Source: Bacteroidota bacterium
Lineage (GTDB): Bacteria > Bacteroidota > Bacteroidia > B-17B0 > Aurantibacillaceae
Length of the DNA stretch: 64,000 nt
Assembly: GCA_020403265.1 (NCBI GenBank)
Contig: JADBXZ010000035.1
Coordinates: forward strand, 62,001-126,000
Direction: 5' to 3'
Shown here: in pieces, positions 25,858 to 34,628 of the stretch
How the letters are laid out: each line of letters begins with the position of its first letter
How positions within the stretch are numbered: the first letter of the stretch is position 1
Notes under the pieces: model-generated
The model's database searches: none
What the model saw: only the letters and a program-made list of their open reading frames with translations
What the model was told of the DNA's origin: nothing
Made by a program: the position numbers and the translations under genes

Positions 25858-27399
25858 TTACAAAGGAATGTTCCCGTGTTTCTTTTTTGGCAGCTGATCT
25901 ACTTTGTTTTCGAGCATTTTAAAAGCCTTAATCAGCTTTAAACGTGTTTCCTCAGGCTTAATAACTTCATCAACAAAACCTCTTTCAGCAGCTCGGTATG
26001 GATTGGCAAACATTTCCTGATACTCTGCTTCCTTCTCCTTCCATTTTTGTTCAGGATTACTTGCCGCAGCAATTTCATTTTTAAATATAATTTCAGCGGC
26101 ACCTTTAGCACCCATTACAGCAATTTCAGCAGTTGGCCAGGCATAGTTCATGTCTGCACCAATATGTTTGCTATTCATTACGTCATAAGCACCTCCGTAT
26201 GCTTTTCTGGTAATTACGGTAATTCTCGGTACAGTAGCTTCGCTAAATGCATACAATAATTTTGCACCATTAGTTATAATTGCATTCCATTCCTGATCTG
26301 TGCCAGGTAAAAAACCCGGCACATCTTCAAACACTAACAATGGAATGTTAAATGAATCGCAAAAACGCACAAAACGAGCTGCTTTAGTACTGGAATGAAT
26401 GTCTAACACCCCTGCCAATACCGCAGGCTGGTTAGCAACAATGCCTATACTTTTTCCTGCTAATCGTGCAAAACCAACTACAATATTTTCTGCAAATAAT
26501 TTATGAACTTCTAAAAACGAATTTTCATCAATTACCTTTTCAATTACCTCTCGAATATCATATGGCTGATTAGCATTTTCCGGAATAATATTATTTAATT
26601 CAGGACGTAATTCGTTGCCCGGTTCGTATGGCACAGAAGGGGCATCTTCCTCGCAATTTTGCGGTATATAACTTAATAAACTTTTAATGTGTTGAATGGC
26701 TTCAATTTCATTGGCACAAGCAAAATGTGTAACGCCACTTTTACTTGCATGTGTTAATGCGCCTCCTAATTCCTCACTGCTTACCTCTTCATGTGTAACT
26801 GTTTTTACAACATTTGGTCCGGTTACAAACATGTAACTGGTATTTTCTACCATTAAAATAAAATCGGTAATTGCCGGGCTATAAACTGCGCCACCGGCAC
26901 AAGGACCCATAATTGCGCTTAATTGCGGTATTACTCCGCTGCTTCGTACATTTCTGTAAAAAATATCAGCATAACCGCCTAAACTAACAACACCCTCCTG
27001 AATACGAGCTCCGCCACTATCATTCAAACCGATGACCGGTGCGCCATTTTTCATGGCAAGATCCATGATTTTGCAAATTTTTTCAGCATGCGTCTCAGAT
27101 AAAGAGCCACCAAATACCGTAAAATCCTGCGAAAACACATACACCAATCGTCCGTTGATTGTGCCGTAACCGGTAACCACACCATCACCTAAATAACGTT
27201 CTTTATCTAGTCCAAAATCATTACTTCGGTGCTGAACCAACATACCAATTTCTTCAAAGCTTGATTCATCCAGCAGAAAATGGATTCGTTCACGGGCAGT
27301 TAACTTTCCTTTTTTATGTTGAGCATCAATTCTTTTTTGACCACCACCTAACAAGGCTTCGGCTTTTTTTTGATCTAATGTGGTTAATTTAGTTGTCAT
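25858..27399 (-). CDS. Acyl-CoA (propionyl-CoA) carboxylase beta subunit
   Basis: 513 residues, the normal length of the carboxyltransferase subunit. It transfers CO2 from biotin to propionyl- or acetyl-CoA. Both crotonase-like halves are visible: N-terminal [21 protein letters not shown] with [12 protein letters not shown], and C-terminal [17 protein letters not shown] and [19 protein letters not shown]. The biotin carboxylase/BCCP subunit is not in the window. Propionyl-CoA carboxylase is the likeliest function in Bacteroidota, but substrate choice cannot be proved by eye. A strong promoter precedes it. Confidence 0.95.
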   Translation of the reverse strand: MTTKLTTLDQKKAEALLGGGQKRIDAQHKKGKLTARERIHFLLDESSFEEIGMLVQHRSNDFGLDKERYLGDGVVTGYGTINGRLVYVFSQDFTVFGGSLSETHAEKICKIMDLAMKNGAPVIGLNDSGGARIQEGVVSLGGYADIFYRNVRSSGVIPQLSAIMGPCAGGAVYSPAITDFILMVENTSYMFVTGPNVVKTVTHEEVSSEELGGALTHASKSGVTHFACANEIEAIQHIKSLLSYIPQNCEEDAPSVPYEPGNELRPELNNIIPENANQPYDIREVIEKVIDENSFLEVHKLFAENIVVGFARLAGKSIGIVANQPAVLAGVLDIHSSTKAARFVRFCDSFNIPLLVFEDVPGFLPGTDQEWNAIITNGAKLLYAFSEATVPRITVITRKAYGGAYDVMNSKHIGADMNYAWPTAEIAVMGAKGAAEIIFKNEIAAASNPEQKWKEKEAEYQEMFANPYRAAERGFVDEVIKPEETRLKLIKAFKMLENKVDQLPKKKHGNIPL

Positions 27400-27417
27400 A
27401 AAGCATTTATAGAATCA

Positions 27418-27448
27418 CAAATATAACAGTAAAATTAAGCTAAACCAA
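27418..27448 (-). promoter_or_regulatory. Promoter of the acyl-CoA carboxylase gene
   Basis: Minus strand TATATTTG (27418-27425) with TTG at 27446-27448, 20-bp spacer. The -7 box ends 18 bp from the ATG. Confidence 0.65.
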
Positions 27449-27538
27449 GCATTTAAAGTACAATTATTCATTTGAATTTATACCAACGGTATGTTGCAGA
27501 AATTTAAAATTACCAACCCGTTGGAGTCAAAAATTTCT

Positions 27539-28924
27539 TCAGCGATTTAATATGCGTTGTATATATTGTTTAGAAGGCAATAAACTTTCTTGTATCCGTT
27601 TAGCATAATTAATACTGTCAATAATTGCCTTTTGTTTTTGTTCAATTTCAATGTTCTTTATACTCAGCATAGCTTTTGATTTTCGAACTTTAATAATACT
27701 TACGACTGCCAAACTAATTAAGCCTAAAATCAAAAGAATGATTAACATCAAAAAATTTTTAATCTTTTCATCGGCTTGTTTACGCTGATTTAAAAACAGA
27801 ATTTCCTTATTTTTTTGTGTTAGGTCATATTTCATTTCAAGCTCGGCAATGTATTTGTTATTAAGTACATCAAATATAGAATCTTTAACAACCACATATC
27901 TTTTGTAGTATAGTAGTTCTTTTGTTGGATCCTTGCTCATCGATACTATTTGTGATTGAAGCAGATAATTTTGAGGGAGACATTCAGAAATTGCATACTG
28001 ATAGTTTTTTGTTATTGATTTATTCGAATAAAACATTGCTGAATCGTAATTTCCAATCAAATAATAAACCTTAGCCATGTTATGAGTTACTATGATTTGA
28101 GCCGATTTACCAAAATCATCTTTGTTAGACATGTTTAATGCATTCTTACAATGGATTATGGCATTATTTCTATCTTTAGTTTCTATGTATAAATCCGTTA
28201 AAGCTAAAGTGGCCCAAAATTTAATCGGTATAAAATGAATCGAATCAGCTATATCAAGTGCTTCGTTGATATTTTTTAAAGCTTCAGCATACTGCTTTAA
28301 TTTTGTGTTTGTAGATCCTAATCTCAAATAAGCATACCCTTGATTTTTATTGTAAGCAGAAGGAAAAATACTAATTGATTTACGGTAATATTCTATTGCT
28401 TTGTTATAATTGGGTTTTGGATTGTTTTGAAAATTAAGCCCCAACAAGTTATAGGCCCAGCTTAGTTTTAATTTATTACCGCACCCCTCTAATACCCGAA
28501 TTGCTTCGATGTAATAGTTATTCGCTAAATCATAATGGCCTTTGGTATATTCCATAAAACCTAACCTAATTTGACATAAACCAACTATGGAATCTATCTG
28601 CTGATCATAACTAAGTTGGATGGCTTTATTTAAATATACCTCTGCGGAGTCTAACATGCCAATATCTAGATGATGTTGTCCAATCAAATAACTTGCATAT
28701 GCAACAACCTTTTGCTGATTATGGTACGGACCATCTCCTTTAAGCTGAAAAACAATAAGACTGTTCTTTTCGTGTTGCTGTTTATTGGCCAATAAAGAAT
28801 CTATCATCCTCACCTGAGCTGTGAAAGATGTGAGAGATTTAATGTGCTGTACTGACTGATTTTGCGCACTAACGGCAAAAACCGAAATGTAAAAAAATAA
28901 AACTAAAGATGATTTAATCGACAT
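27539..28924 (-). CDS. TPR-TM sensor protein lacking the SpoIIE/PP2C output domain
   Basis: 461 residues: signal peptide (about 1-20), periplasmic tetratricopeptide-like helices (about 70-350, for example AYNLLGLNFQNNPKPNYNKA), a membrane helix at about 391-412, then a short cytoplasmic coiled coil ending in DSINYAKRIQESLLP (436-450) and 11 more residues. That motif is the linker preceding the SpoIIE-type PP2C domain in related serine phosphatases, for example the full-length gene at 32382-34628, but here the protein stops. Only 139 bp separate it from the next gene, too short for a PP2C remnant. It starts 19 bp after a similar truncated paralogue. Confidence 0.8.
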   Translation of the reverse strand: MSIKSSLVLFFYISVFAVSAQNQSVQHIKSLTSFTAQVRMIDSLLANKQQHEKNSLIVFQLKGDGPYHNQQKVVAYASYLIGQHHLDIGMLDSAEVYLNKAIQLSYDQQIDSIVGLCQIRLGFMEYTKGHYDLANNYYIEAIRVLEGCGNKLKLSWAYNLLGLNFQNNPKPNYNKAIEYYRKSISIFPSAYNKNQGYAYLRLGSTNTKLKQYAEALKNINEALDIADSIHFIPIKFWATLALTDLYIETKDRNNAIIHCKNALNMSNKDDFGKSAQIIVTHNMAKVYYLIGNYDSAMFYSNKSITKNYQYAISECLPQNYLLQSQIVSMSKDPTKELLYYKRYVVVKDSIFDVLNNKYIAELEMKYDLTQKNKEILFLNQRKQADEKIKNFLMLIILLILGLISLAVVSIIKVRKSKAMLSIKNIEIEQKQKAIIDSINYAKRIQESLLPSKQYIQRILNR

Positions 28925-28943
28925 AACAATTCACTTAAGATAC

Positions 28944-30233
28944 TTATTTTATTTTTTTAGCAATGTACTTAATTGTAGGAAGTAAACTTTGCTGAATTCG
29001 CTTTGCATAATTAATACTATCAATAATTTCTTTTTGCTTTTCCTCAATTTCTTTTTTTTGTGCGGCAATTTTTTTAGCTGATTTGTTCTTTTGAATAAAA
29101 GCCCAAACTGCTATTGATAAGGTAATAGAGATAATAACCAATCCGATTAACAACAGTTTATTTTGTCTGTTTCGCTCAGTAATGAGAGAATTCTGTATAC
29201 TAATTTCGTTTTCCTTTTTTAATAAATTAAATTTAAACAAACTGTTATCCATCATGTAATTTGACTGTTTAACCGCAAGCGAATCGCTGATTGTTCGATT
29301 AATTTCCGAATAATAGTAAGCACTATCGTACTTTTTTAACTCACTGTAAATTTTCGATTTCAAATAATATGCCTCTTTTTGAACACTTATCAAATTGAGT
29401 TTTCTTGCTAAAGATAAAGAAGAGGTAATTAAAAAAAGACTGGAATCCATCTGTTGTTTGGCATGATAGACCTGACCCAAAGCCAGTTCAGTAATGCAAA
29501 TACCATGATCAAGTTTTATTTTTAAGTAGGCTTTATAGGCTTTAGTTGCGTACGCCAAAGATGCTTGATGATTATTTAATTTTAAATAAGACTCAGAAAT
29601 TCCAAGAAGAGAATTGGCAATTTCAGACACATTCTTAACAGAATCAAATAAATTAATTGATTTTTTGAAAAACACTATAGAACTGTCGTAATACTTATTA
29701 TCATAGTAGGTAATTGCAATGGATACAAGTCCTCTTGCAAATGAAAAAGTATCCCCCAGCGATCTAAATTCCTCATTAGAAGTTTGATGGTATTTTAGTG
29801 ATTCTTTAAAGTTACCTTGTTTTGACTGCAAAATGCCCATTAAGTGATTAGCTTGAGCTAAGGCCGCAGCATCTAGTTTACTACTTGCGTAATCTTTATA
29901 TTGCAAACAATAGGTTAATGCATAATCGTACATTTCTTTAGAGTAAAATGCAAGTATTAAGCTGGAATATGACTTCCTGAGGCCAAGTTTAAATTCTAAT
30001 TTAGTTGATAAATCAAGCGCCTTCTTGTATACCTCTATGTGTTCAATGGATTGATACTTATTAATAGATGAGGCCAACTTAAAGTAAAGATTAACCTTGT
30101 TTGTATCATCAATAGAGTTGTTAATTTTTTTATAGAGTTCGTTTTTTTTTCGTTCTATATCCTGGGAATTCAGTGGATAATCTAAAAGAATTAACAAACA
30201 AAAAAACAATACATATTTGAATGAAGAAAACAA
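28944..30233 (-). CDS. TPR-TM sensor protein lacking the SpoIIE/PP2C output domain (paralogue)
   Basis: 429 residues with the same plan as its downstream neighbour: a hydrophobic signal (about 5-19), TPR-like repeats through about residue 320, a membrane helix (about 360-380), and a charged coiled coil ending in DSINYAKRIQQSLLP (405-419) plus ten residues. The PP2C domain that normally follows is missing, at the same point as in the adjacent gene. The coiled coil could mediate dimerisation with a full-length phosphatase. A run of seven A residues occurs near the end, but a frameshift there would not expose a PP2C domain because the next gene starts 19 bp later. Confidence 0.8.
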   Translation of the reverse strand: MFSSFKYVLFFCLLILLDYPLNSQDIERKKNELYKKINNSIDDTNKVNLYFKLASSINKYQSIEHIEVYKKALDLSTKLEFKLGLRKSYSSLILAFYSKEMYDYALTYCLQYKDYASSKLDAAALAQANHLMGILQSKQGNFKESLKYHQTSNEEFRSLGDTFSFARGLVSIAITYYDNKYYDSSIVFFKKSINLFDSVKNVSEIANSLLGISESYLKLNNHQASLAYATKAYKAYLKIKLDHGICITELALGQVYHAKQQMDSSLFLITSSLSLARKLNLISVQKEAYYLKSKIYSELKKYDSAYYYSEINRTISDSLAVKQSNYMMDNSLFKFNLLKKENEISIQNSLITERNRQNKLLLIGLVIISITLSIAVWAFIQKNKSAKKIAAQKKEIEEKQKEIIDSINYAKRIQQSLLPTIKYIAKKIK

Positions 30234-30292
30234 GTTCAGAAATTAAAAGATATAGCTATAAATCTAATAAAATTAAACTGAACCACAAATTA

Positions 30293-30420
30293 TACCAATG
30301 TGAAAAAATAATTATTGGCATAATTATTTTTTCTACAGTGGTTTATACCGATTAGAAAGAAGTTTGGTGCAATGAAGTGAAACAAAATCGGACCATTACT
30401 TATTTTATTTCACATTGGTA
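30293..30420 (+). mobile_element. MITE-like element, copy 1
   Basis: 128 bp bounded by perfect inverted ends TACCAATGTGAAA and TTTCACATTGGTA, with TTA on both flanks (30290-30292 and 30421-30423), a possible target duplication. Inside is a 14-bp perfect stem (30302-30315 with 30320-30333) with loop TGGC. A second copy at 40968-41090 in the opposite orientation is about 90 percent identical. No coding capacity, so any transposase would act in trans. Confidence 0.65.
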
Positions 30421-30442
30421 TTACGTATGAATATTATCCAAT

Positions 30443-30474
30443 AAAAAACCCCAAACAAATGTTTGGGGTTTTTT
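30443..30474. terminator. Bidirectional Rho-independent terminator after secG
   Basis: A 14-bp perfect stem (30443-30456 with 30461-30474) with ACCCC/GGGGT core and AAAT loop; the A/T-rich stem base gives a T tract on both strands. It lies 8 bp beyond the secG stop. Confidence 0.85.
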
Positions 30475-30481
30475 AAATTTT

Positions 30482-30829
30482 TTATGGATTAGTTGGTAAA
30501 CCACCGGACGGTTGTTGCGGAGGTTGCGCGGCCGGAGCTTGAGCTGGTGCACTAACCGCACCTGCTGCTGTTTTTTTAACTGAAGACTCTTTGCTATCGG
30601 TTGTCCCGGCAAGTGAGTTTCCTTTTGGAGCTAAAAATACACAAGTCACAATTAATGCAATCGCTAATCCCCATGTTGCTTTTTCAATGAATTCCGTTCC
30701 TTGTTTAACACCCATAATTTGAGTTGCAGCACCAAACTGACTTTGAATTCCACCACCTTTACTGTTTTGAACTAATACCACTAATATTAATAACAAACAA
30801 ACTACTATAATTAAAATTGATACGATCAT
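30482..30829 (-). CDS. secG: Preprotein translocase subunit SecG
   Basis: 115 residues. SecG hallmarks are two membrane helices (about 2-20 and 50-70) joined by the short conserved loop VLVQNSKGGGIQSQFGAATQ. The C-terminal 40 residues are an Ala/Pro/Gln-rich extension, common in Bacteroidota SecG. It assists SecYE in protein translocation across the inner membrane. It is the last gene of a run with lptE and the conserved hypothetical protein and is closed by a strong terminator. Confidence 0.95.
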   Translation of the reverse strand: MIVSILIIVVCLLLILVVLVQNSKGGGIQSQFGAATQIMGVKQGTEFIEKATWGLAIALIVTCVFLAPKGNSLAGTTDSKESSVKKTAAGAVSAPAQAPAAQPPQQPSGGLPTNP

Positions 30830-30839
30830 GTTTTCTATT

Positions 30840-31892
30840 TTATTGTTTTTCTTTTAATTCTTTAATTAGGGATGCAAAGTAAACACTTTTTTGTGGAATT
30901 TTCAAACTTAAAATTTCATATGCTCTAATTGCTTTACTAATATGCCCCTGCAAAGCGTAAATTTTGGCTAAAGTTTCGGTTACCAAATGCTCATTCTCTA
31001 ATAAACTTTCCTTTGCCTGTGCGTTTGCGGCAAATATTCGCTTCTCATCTTTTGTTCGAATGGCTCCGGGATTGGATTGAATAATTTTATCAATTAAAGC
31101 ACTATTTTTTTGCTTTTTATCCAAATTAGGAGCAATATTTAAGGAATTTTCCTCAAAATCACTCGAATTTTTAAGTTTTGGGTTGGTTTTTTCTTCAGCT
31201 AAAATAGCTGTTTGTTTAATTTCTTCGGCTGTAGCACCTTTTTTGGCATTCAAGTAGTTAATCCATTCTATAAAGTTAGAAGGAGAAGGGATGGTTTCTT
31301 GTTTTTTTGTTGGACTACTTTCAAAGTAAGTTTCATTTAAAAACGCCTCACTAGCTGCTTTTTGAATTTCATCCTCTAATTTTTCCGTGCTTAAATCAGA
31401 CGATTCCAACTTAACTGTTTCGTTCGTTTGATTTACTTCATTGGCGTCATTATTGACAGGAGGTTTTGATACTTCAGACAATTCTGTTGCCTTTAACACA
31501 TTAATATCTTCTTTAATTTGTTGAAGAACAGTTTTTATTTCATGTAGCGCTTCTTTTTCTCCCTCTTCTTCCGGCGAATTGATATCTTTAGAAACTAAAC
31601 TGTTTTGCCCTAATGAAAGATCTTCTTTAATATCTATCTTTTGTAAGGAAATCGGTTGTACATTCTTGTTCAATAAATTGTGTAAAACCACTCTATTTGC
31701 AATAGAAATAGCTGTTTTTTTCAGTACATCCTGATGATTTGCTATATCAAATTCTTTAGTTGCTAAACAATATAACAAATGAGCCGGTTGAAAATAAGGA
31801 TAATGCTTAACTAATTCACTTAATTGATTAACACTCTCTGCTTTTAAAGCTGAGGTATTTTGGATATATGTCAATAATTCTTTGGTTTGCAT
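30840..31892 (-). CDS. Conserved Bacteroidota hypothetical protein with C-terminal TPR-like helices
   Basis: 350 residues from the ATG at 31892; an upstream TTG at 31898 lies inside lptE. The ATG overlaps the lptE stop as TAATG, implying translational coupling. An N-terminal helical segment (about 1-75, LVKHYPYFQPAHLLYCLATK) is followed by an acidic, probably disordered middle (about 95-265). The C-terminal part has two TPR-like helices (HLVTETLAKIYALQGHISKA). No signal peptide. Its place between lptE and secG is shared by many Bacteroidota genomes, which suggests an envelope role that cannot be named from the sequence. Confidence 0.75.
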   Translation of the reverse strand: MQTKELLTYIQNTSALKAESVNQLSELVKHYPYFQPAHLLYCLATKEFDIANHQDVLKKTAISIANRVVLHNLLNKNVQPISLQKIDIKEDLSLGQNSLVSKDINSPEEEGEKEALHEIKTVLQQIKEDINVLKATELSEVSKPPVNNDANEVNQTNETVKLESSDLSTEKLEDEIQKAASEAFLNETYFESSPTKKQETIPSPSNFIEWINYLNAKKGATAEEIKQTAILAEEKTNPKLKNSSDFEENSLNIAPNLDKKQKNSALIDKIIQSNPGAIRTKDEKRIFAANAQAKESLLENEHLVTETLAKIYALQGHISKAIRAYEILSLKIPQKSVYFASLIKELKEKQ

Positions 31893-32425
31893 TACCAATT
31901 GTTAAAAGCCTTATTAAAAATATCTTCAGTTAATTGTCTGTTAATCTCAGTAATCAAACCACTTTCAACACTTGAAAGCGTTTGACCGGAGTTAAAATCT
32001 GCAAACCGCGTAAAGGTTTGTTCGAAATTTTTAGTCGCATCAAATCGGTTACTATATTTCACAGAAACAGAAATTGTAAGTCTATTTTGTGCAGCCTGAT
32101 CGTTACTTTGAATTGAAATTGGTGCTACATTATAGTCTGCAATGTATCCTTCGAATTGCAGGTCGGCATTATTTTTTATTAATGCTAAATTAGTTTGTTG
32201 AGAAACCACATCGCGCATTTTTTCGGTAAACTGTTGCGATAAAACCGGCGGCGCAAGGCTACTATTATTAGCAAAAAAACCTACGCTAATCGTTTTTGCT
32301 TCAAGCGGAATAGTAGCTCCACTGAGTGAAACAGTTGGTTTGCAGGATTCAAAAAAGATTGCAAAAATTACAACCAAATATTTAATACTCGTATATCGCA
32401 AGGCTAATATCGTCAGTTTGTTCAA
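31892..32425 (-). CDS. lptE: LPS-assembly lipoprotein LptE
   Basis: 177 residues with an N-terminal hydrophobic segment ending in FFESC, a plausible lipobox, followed by an LptE-like domain (KTISVGFFANNSSLAPPVLS, then TNLALIKNNADLQFEGYIADY). LptE plugs the LptD barrel that delivers LPS to the outer leaflet; Bacteroidota members are divergent. Its start lies 44 bp inside the upstream phosphatase gene and its stop overlaps the next start, so the block is tightly coupled. A shorter start within the signal region is possible. Confidence 0.87.
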   Translation of the reverse strand: MNKLTILALRYTSIKYLVVIFAIFFESCKPTVSLSGATIPLEAKTISVGFFANNSSLAPPVLSQQFTEKMRDVVSQQTNLALIKNNADLQFEGYIADYNVAPISIQSNDQAAQNRLTISVSVKYSNRFDATKNFEQTFTRFADFNSGQTLSSVESGLITEINRQLTEDIFNKAFNNW

Positions 32426-34628
32426 AATTTAGTTTAAAGTTATTTAATTTTTCCTGAATATATAATTTTTGTTGTTCAAGGACTAAGCCAGATGATTCAA
32501 GCAACCATTTCTTTAAGGTTGTAATTTTAAGTTTTTTACCACCCTCTACAAACCCACTTTCTGCTTCACTACCAAACTGGTCTACAATACCGTCAGTAAA
32601 CATAATTACTCTGTCACCAGCAACTAATTCGAACGTATGAAGTGTAAAACTTTGAGATGTCTCGGAAAGACCTACAGGTTGCCTGTCTCCCTTTATTTGA
32701 ATTAATTCCTGTTGTTTTCTTAAAATATAAATAGATTGATTGGCACCACTATATAATAATTGATTTCCTTCAACAGATATTAATGCTACATCCATTCCAT
32801 CTCTTTTTGAGTCGTCTGAGTTATGAATGTTAAGACTAGATATTACACGGGTTTTCAACTCATTTAAAATCTGGTCTGGCATTGTTATTTCTTTCTCGTT
32901 AACAATTGCATGAAGGTGATTAATACCTATAATGCTCATAAAAGCTCCCGGTACACCATGACCGGTACAATCTGCCAAAGCAAACAAAAATTTATTTTCA
33001 AACTTTGTGATCCAATAAAAATCTCCACTAACCACATCGCGTGGTTGAAATAGAAGCGTAATTTTATTTTCTATTCTATTAACCTCCTCTTGCGCAGGAA
33101 TAAGCGATGATTGTATCCTCTGGGCATAATTAATACTATCCGTTATATCTTTATGTTTAATTGCCAGTTCATGAGCCTTTTCTTCAATTAATTCTTTTTG
33201 GGACTCAACCTCCGCCTTTTGAGCAAGGATGATTGTGTTCATTTGTTTATTTTTCTTTAAAGCACGTGAAATAAAATATGAAAATATTATAAAAACAAGT
33301 AAAAGAATTAACACTGCTATAATTGTGAGTTTTTGTTTAGCTTGCCTTTGTTCAGCTTCCAATTCTCTTATTCGTTGATTTTCCTTTAATTCGGCTTCTC
33401 GTTTCAAATATTCGGCTTTTACCTGAGAACGTGTTAAGTTTCTTTTTAAATTTTCTCGGTTTAATACCAATTCGATTTCTTTAATTCTTTTATATGAATT
33501 GATAACACGATGCAGATTGCCCTCTTTTTCATACAAAGGAGCAAGTACATTTAATGTATTGAATTCTTCAACCAGGTTAGTGATTTGAATAGCATAATTT
33601 AAGGCTTTTTCATAATTATCAATGGCTGTTTTAGTTTGATTAATTTTTTCGTTTAAAATGCCAAGAGAATAGTGATATAAGTATTTTATTTGAAGATTTT
33701 CACTGGACTTAACCAGTCCCGTCACATCTTCCAAATAGCGTTTTGCTTCAGCTATCTTATTATCATTAATACAGATATTAGCCAGATTAATTTTTGATCT
33801 GCATACACCTAATTCATCTCCTATTTCATTGCGAAGTTCGAGTGATTTTTTAAAATACTTAAAGGAAATATCCGATTTCTTTTTTCTACTGTATATAACA
33901 GCAAGATTCTGCAACTCCTGTGCAATCATACTTTTTTGTTTAAATCGGATGGCAACTTCAAGTGCTTTATTTAAATTAACAATAGCATTTACAGTATCTT
34001 GAATATAAAAATACACGTCTGCAAGGTTATTATATACAGCTGCTGTATTTGCATTTAATTTATAATGATCATTGATAGTTATGGATTCTTTATAAAGTTC
34101 GATAGCTTTGGCTGTGTTACCGGTATTATGTAATAAAACAGCAATGTTACTTTTAGTAATAATTAATCCTGACCAATCTTCAATCGAGTTTTGAATTTTT
34201 TCGGTTTCTTTATAGCTATCCATTGCTTTTCTTATGTTACCGGTATAATTCTGCTCAAAAAAACCAATATTATTAATAGTTTGAGCTAAAATTCGTTTAT
34301 AAAATAAAATTAACGCAGGATTTGTTGCCTTTTCAATTCTTTGCTTGGCAACTTTATTAATATACAAATTATATCGTGGCCAAAGATCTTCGGCATTAAG
34401 GTTTTCAACCAATTCCATTAAATTACCCAACTTAGCTGTATCGGTGCTGGCTTTGTAATACTTTTTAAGGAAAAATTCAAGTGTCTCTAAATCCGGTTTG
34501 CTTATTTTTTCTTTCTTTAAAGAATCAAGCAGATAATAGGACTTATCAAGCAACTGCGCTTTTATAGGGTTTAAAAAAAAACTAAAAATTAGTATTTGTA
34601 AAAGTTTATTCCTCAATATTAAACTCAT
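32382..34628 (-). CDS. TPR-TM-SpoIIE/PP2C serine phosphatase
   Basis: 748 residues: signal peptide (about 1-24), TPR repeats (about 100-390, for example AAVYNNLADVYFYIQDTVNA), a long charged coiled coil, a membrane helix (434-455), the linker DSINYAQRIQSSLIP (497-511) and a PP2C-like SpoIIE domain (about 525-748). Metal-site motifs are intact: SGDFYW (Asp536), ADCTGHGVPGAF (Asp553), FTDGIVDQFG and QTDDISLA. So it is a periplasm-sensing, cytoplasmic serine phosphatase, probably acting on an anti-sigma-antagonist or other phosphoprotein. The start overlaps the end of the sigma-54 activator by 23 bp, implying a functional link. Confidence 0.93.
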   Translation of the reverse strand: MSLILRNKLLQILIFSFFLNPIKAQLLDKSYYLLDSLKKEKISKPDLETLEFFLKKYYKASTDTAKLGNLMELVENLNAEDLWPRYNLYINKVAKQRIEKATNPALILFYKRILAQTINNIGFFEQNYTGNIRKAMDSYKETEKIQNSIEDWSGLIITKSNIAVLLHNTGNTAKAIELYKESITINDHYKLNANTAAVYNNLADVYFYIQDTVNAIVNLNKALEVAIRFKQKSMIAQELQNLAVIYSRKKKSDISFKYFKKSLELRNEIGDELGVCRSKINLANICINDNKIAEAKRYLEDVTGLVKSSENLQIKYLYHYSLGILNEKINQTKTAIDNYEKALNYAIQITNLVEEFNTLNVLAPLYEKEGNLHRVINSYKRIKEIELVLNRENLKRNLTRSQVKAEYLKREAELKENQRIRELEAEQRQAKQKLTIIAVLILLLVFIIFSYFISRALKKNKQMNTIILAQKAEVESQKELIEEKAHELAIKHKDITDSINYAQRIQSSLIPAQEEVNRIENKITLLFQPRDVVSGDFYWITKFENKFLFALADCTGHGVPGAFMSIIGINHLHAIVNEKEITMPDQILNELKTRVISSLNIHNSDDSKRDGMDVALISVEGNQLLYSGANQSIYILRKQQELIQIKGDRQPVGLSETSQSFTLHTFELVAGDRVIMFTDGIVDQFGSEAESGFVEGGKKLKITTLKKWLLESSGLVLEQQKLYIQEKLNNFKLNFEQTDDISLAIYEY

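Noticed and set aside
27487-27530. TATACCAACGGTAT and CCAACCCGTTGG resembling the MITE end
   Set aside because: The match stops after a few bases and the rest of the element is absent.
28925-28943. Frameshift loss of the PP2C domain at an A7 run in the 28944-30233 gene
   Set aside because: Only 19 bp lie before the next gene, so no phosphatase domain could be restored by any frame change.
30421-30612. 63-codon minus-strand frame over the end of secG
   Set aside because: Overlaps the secG coding frame and its terminator hairpin; translation is low-complexity.
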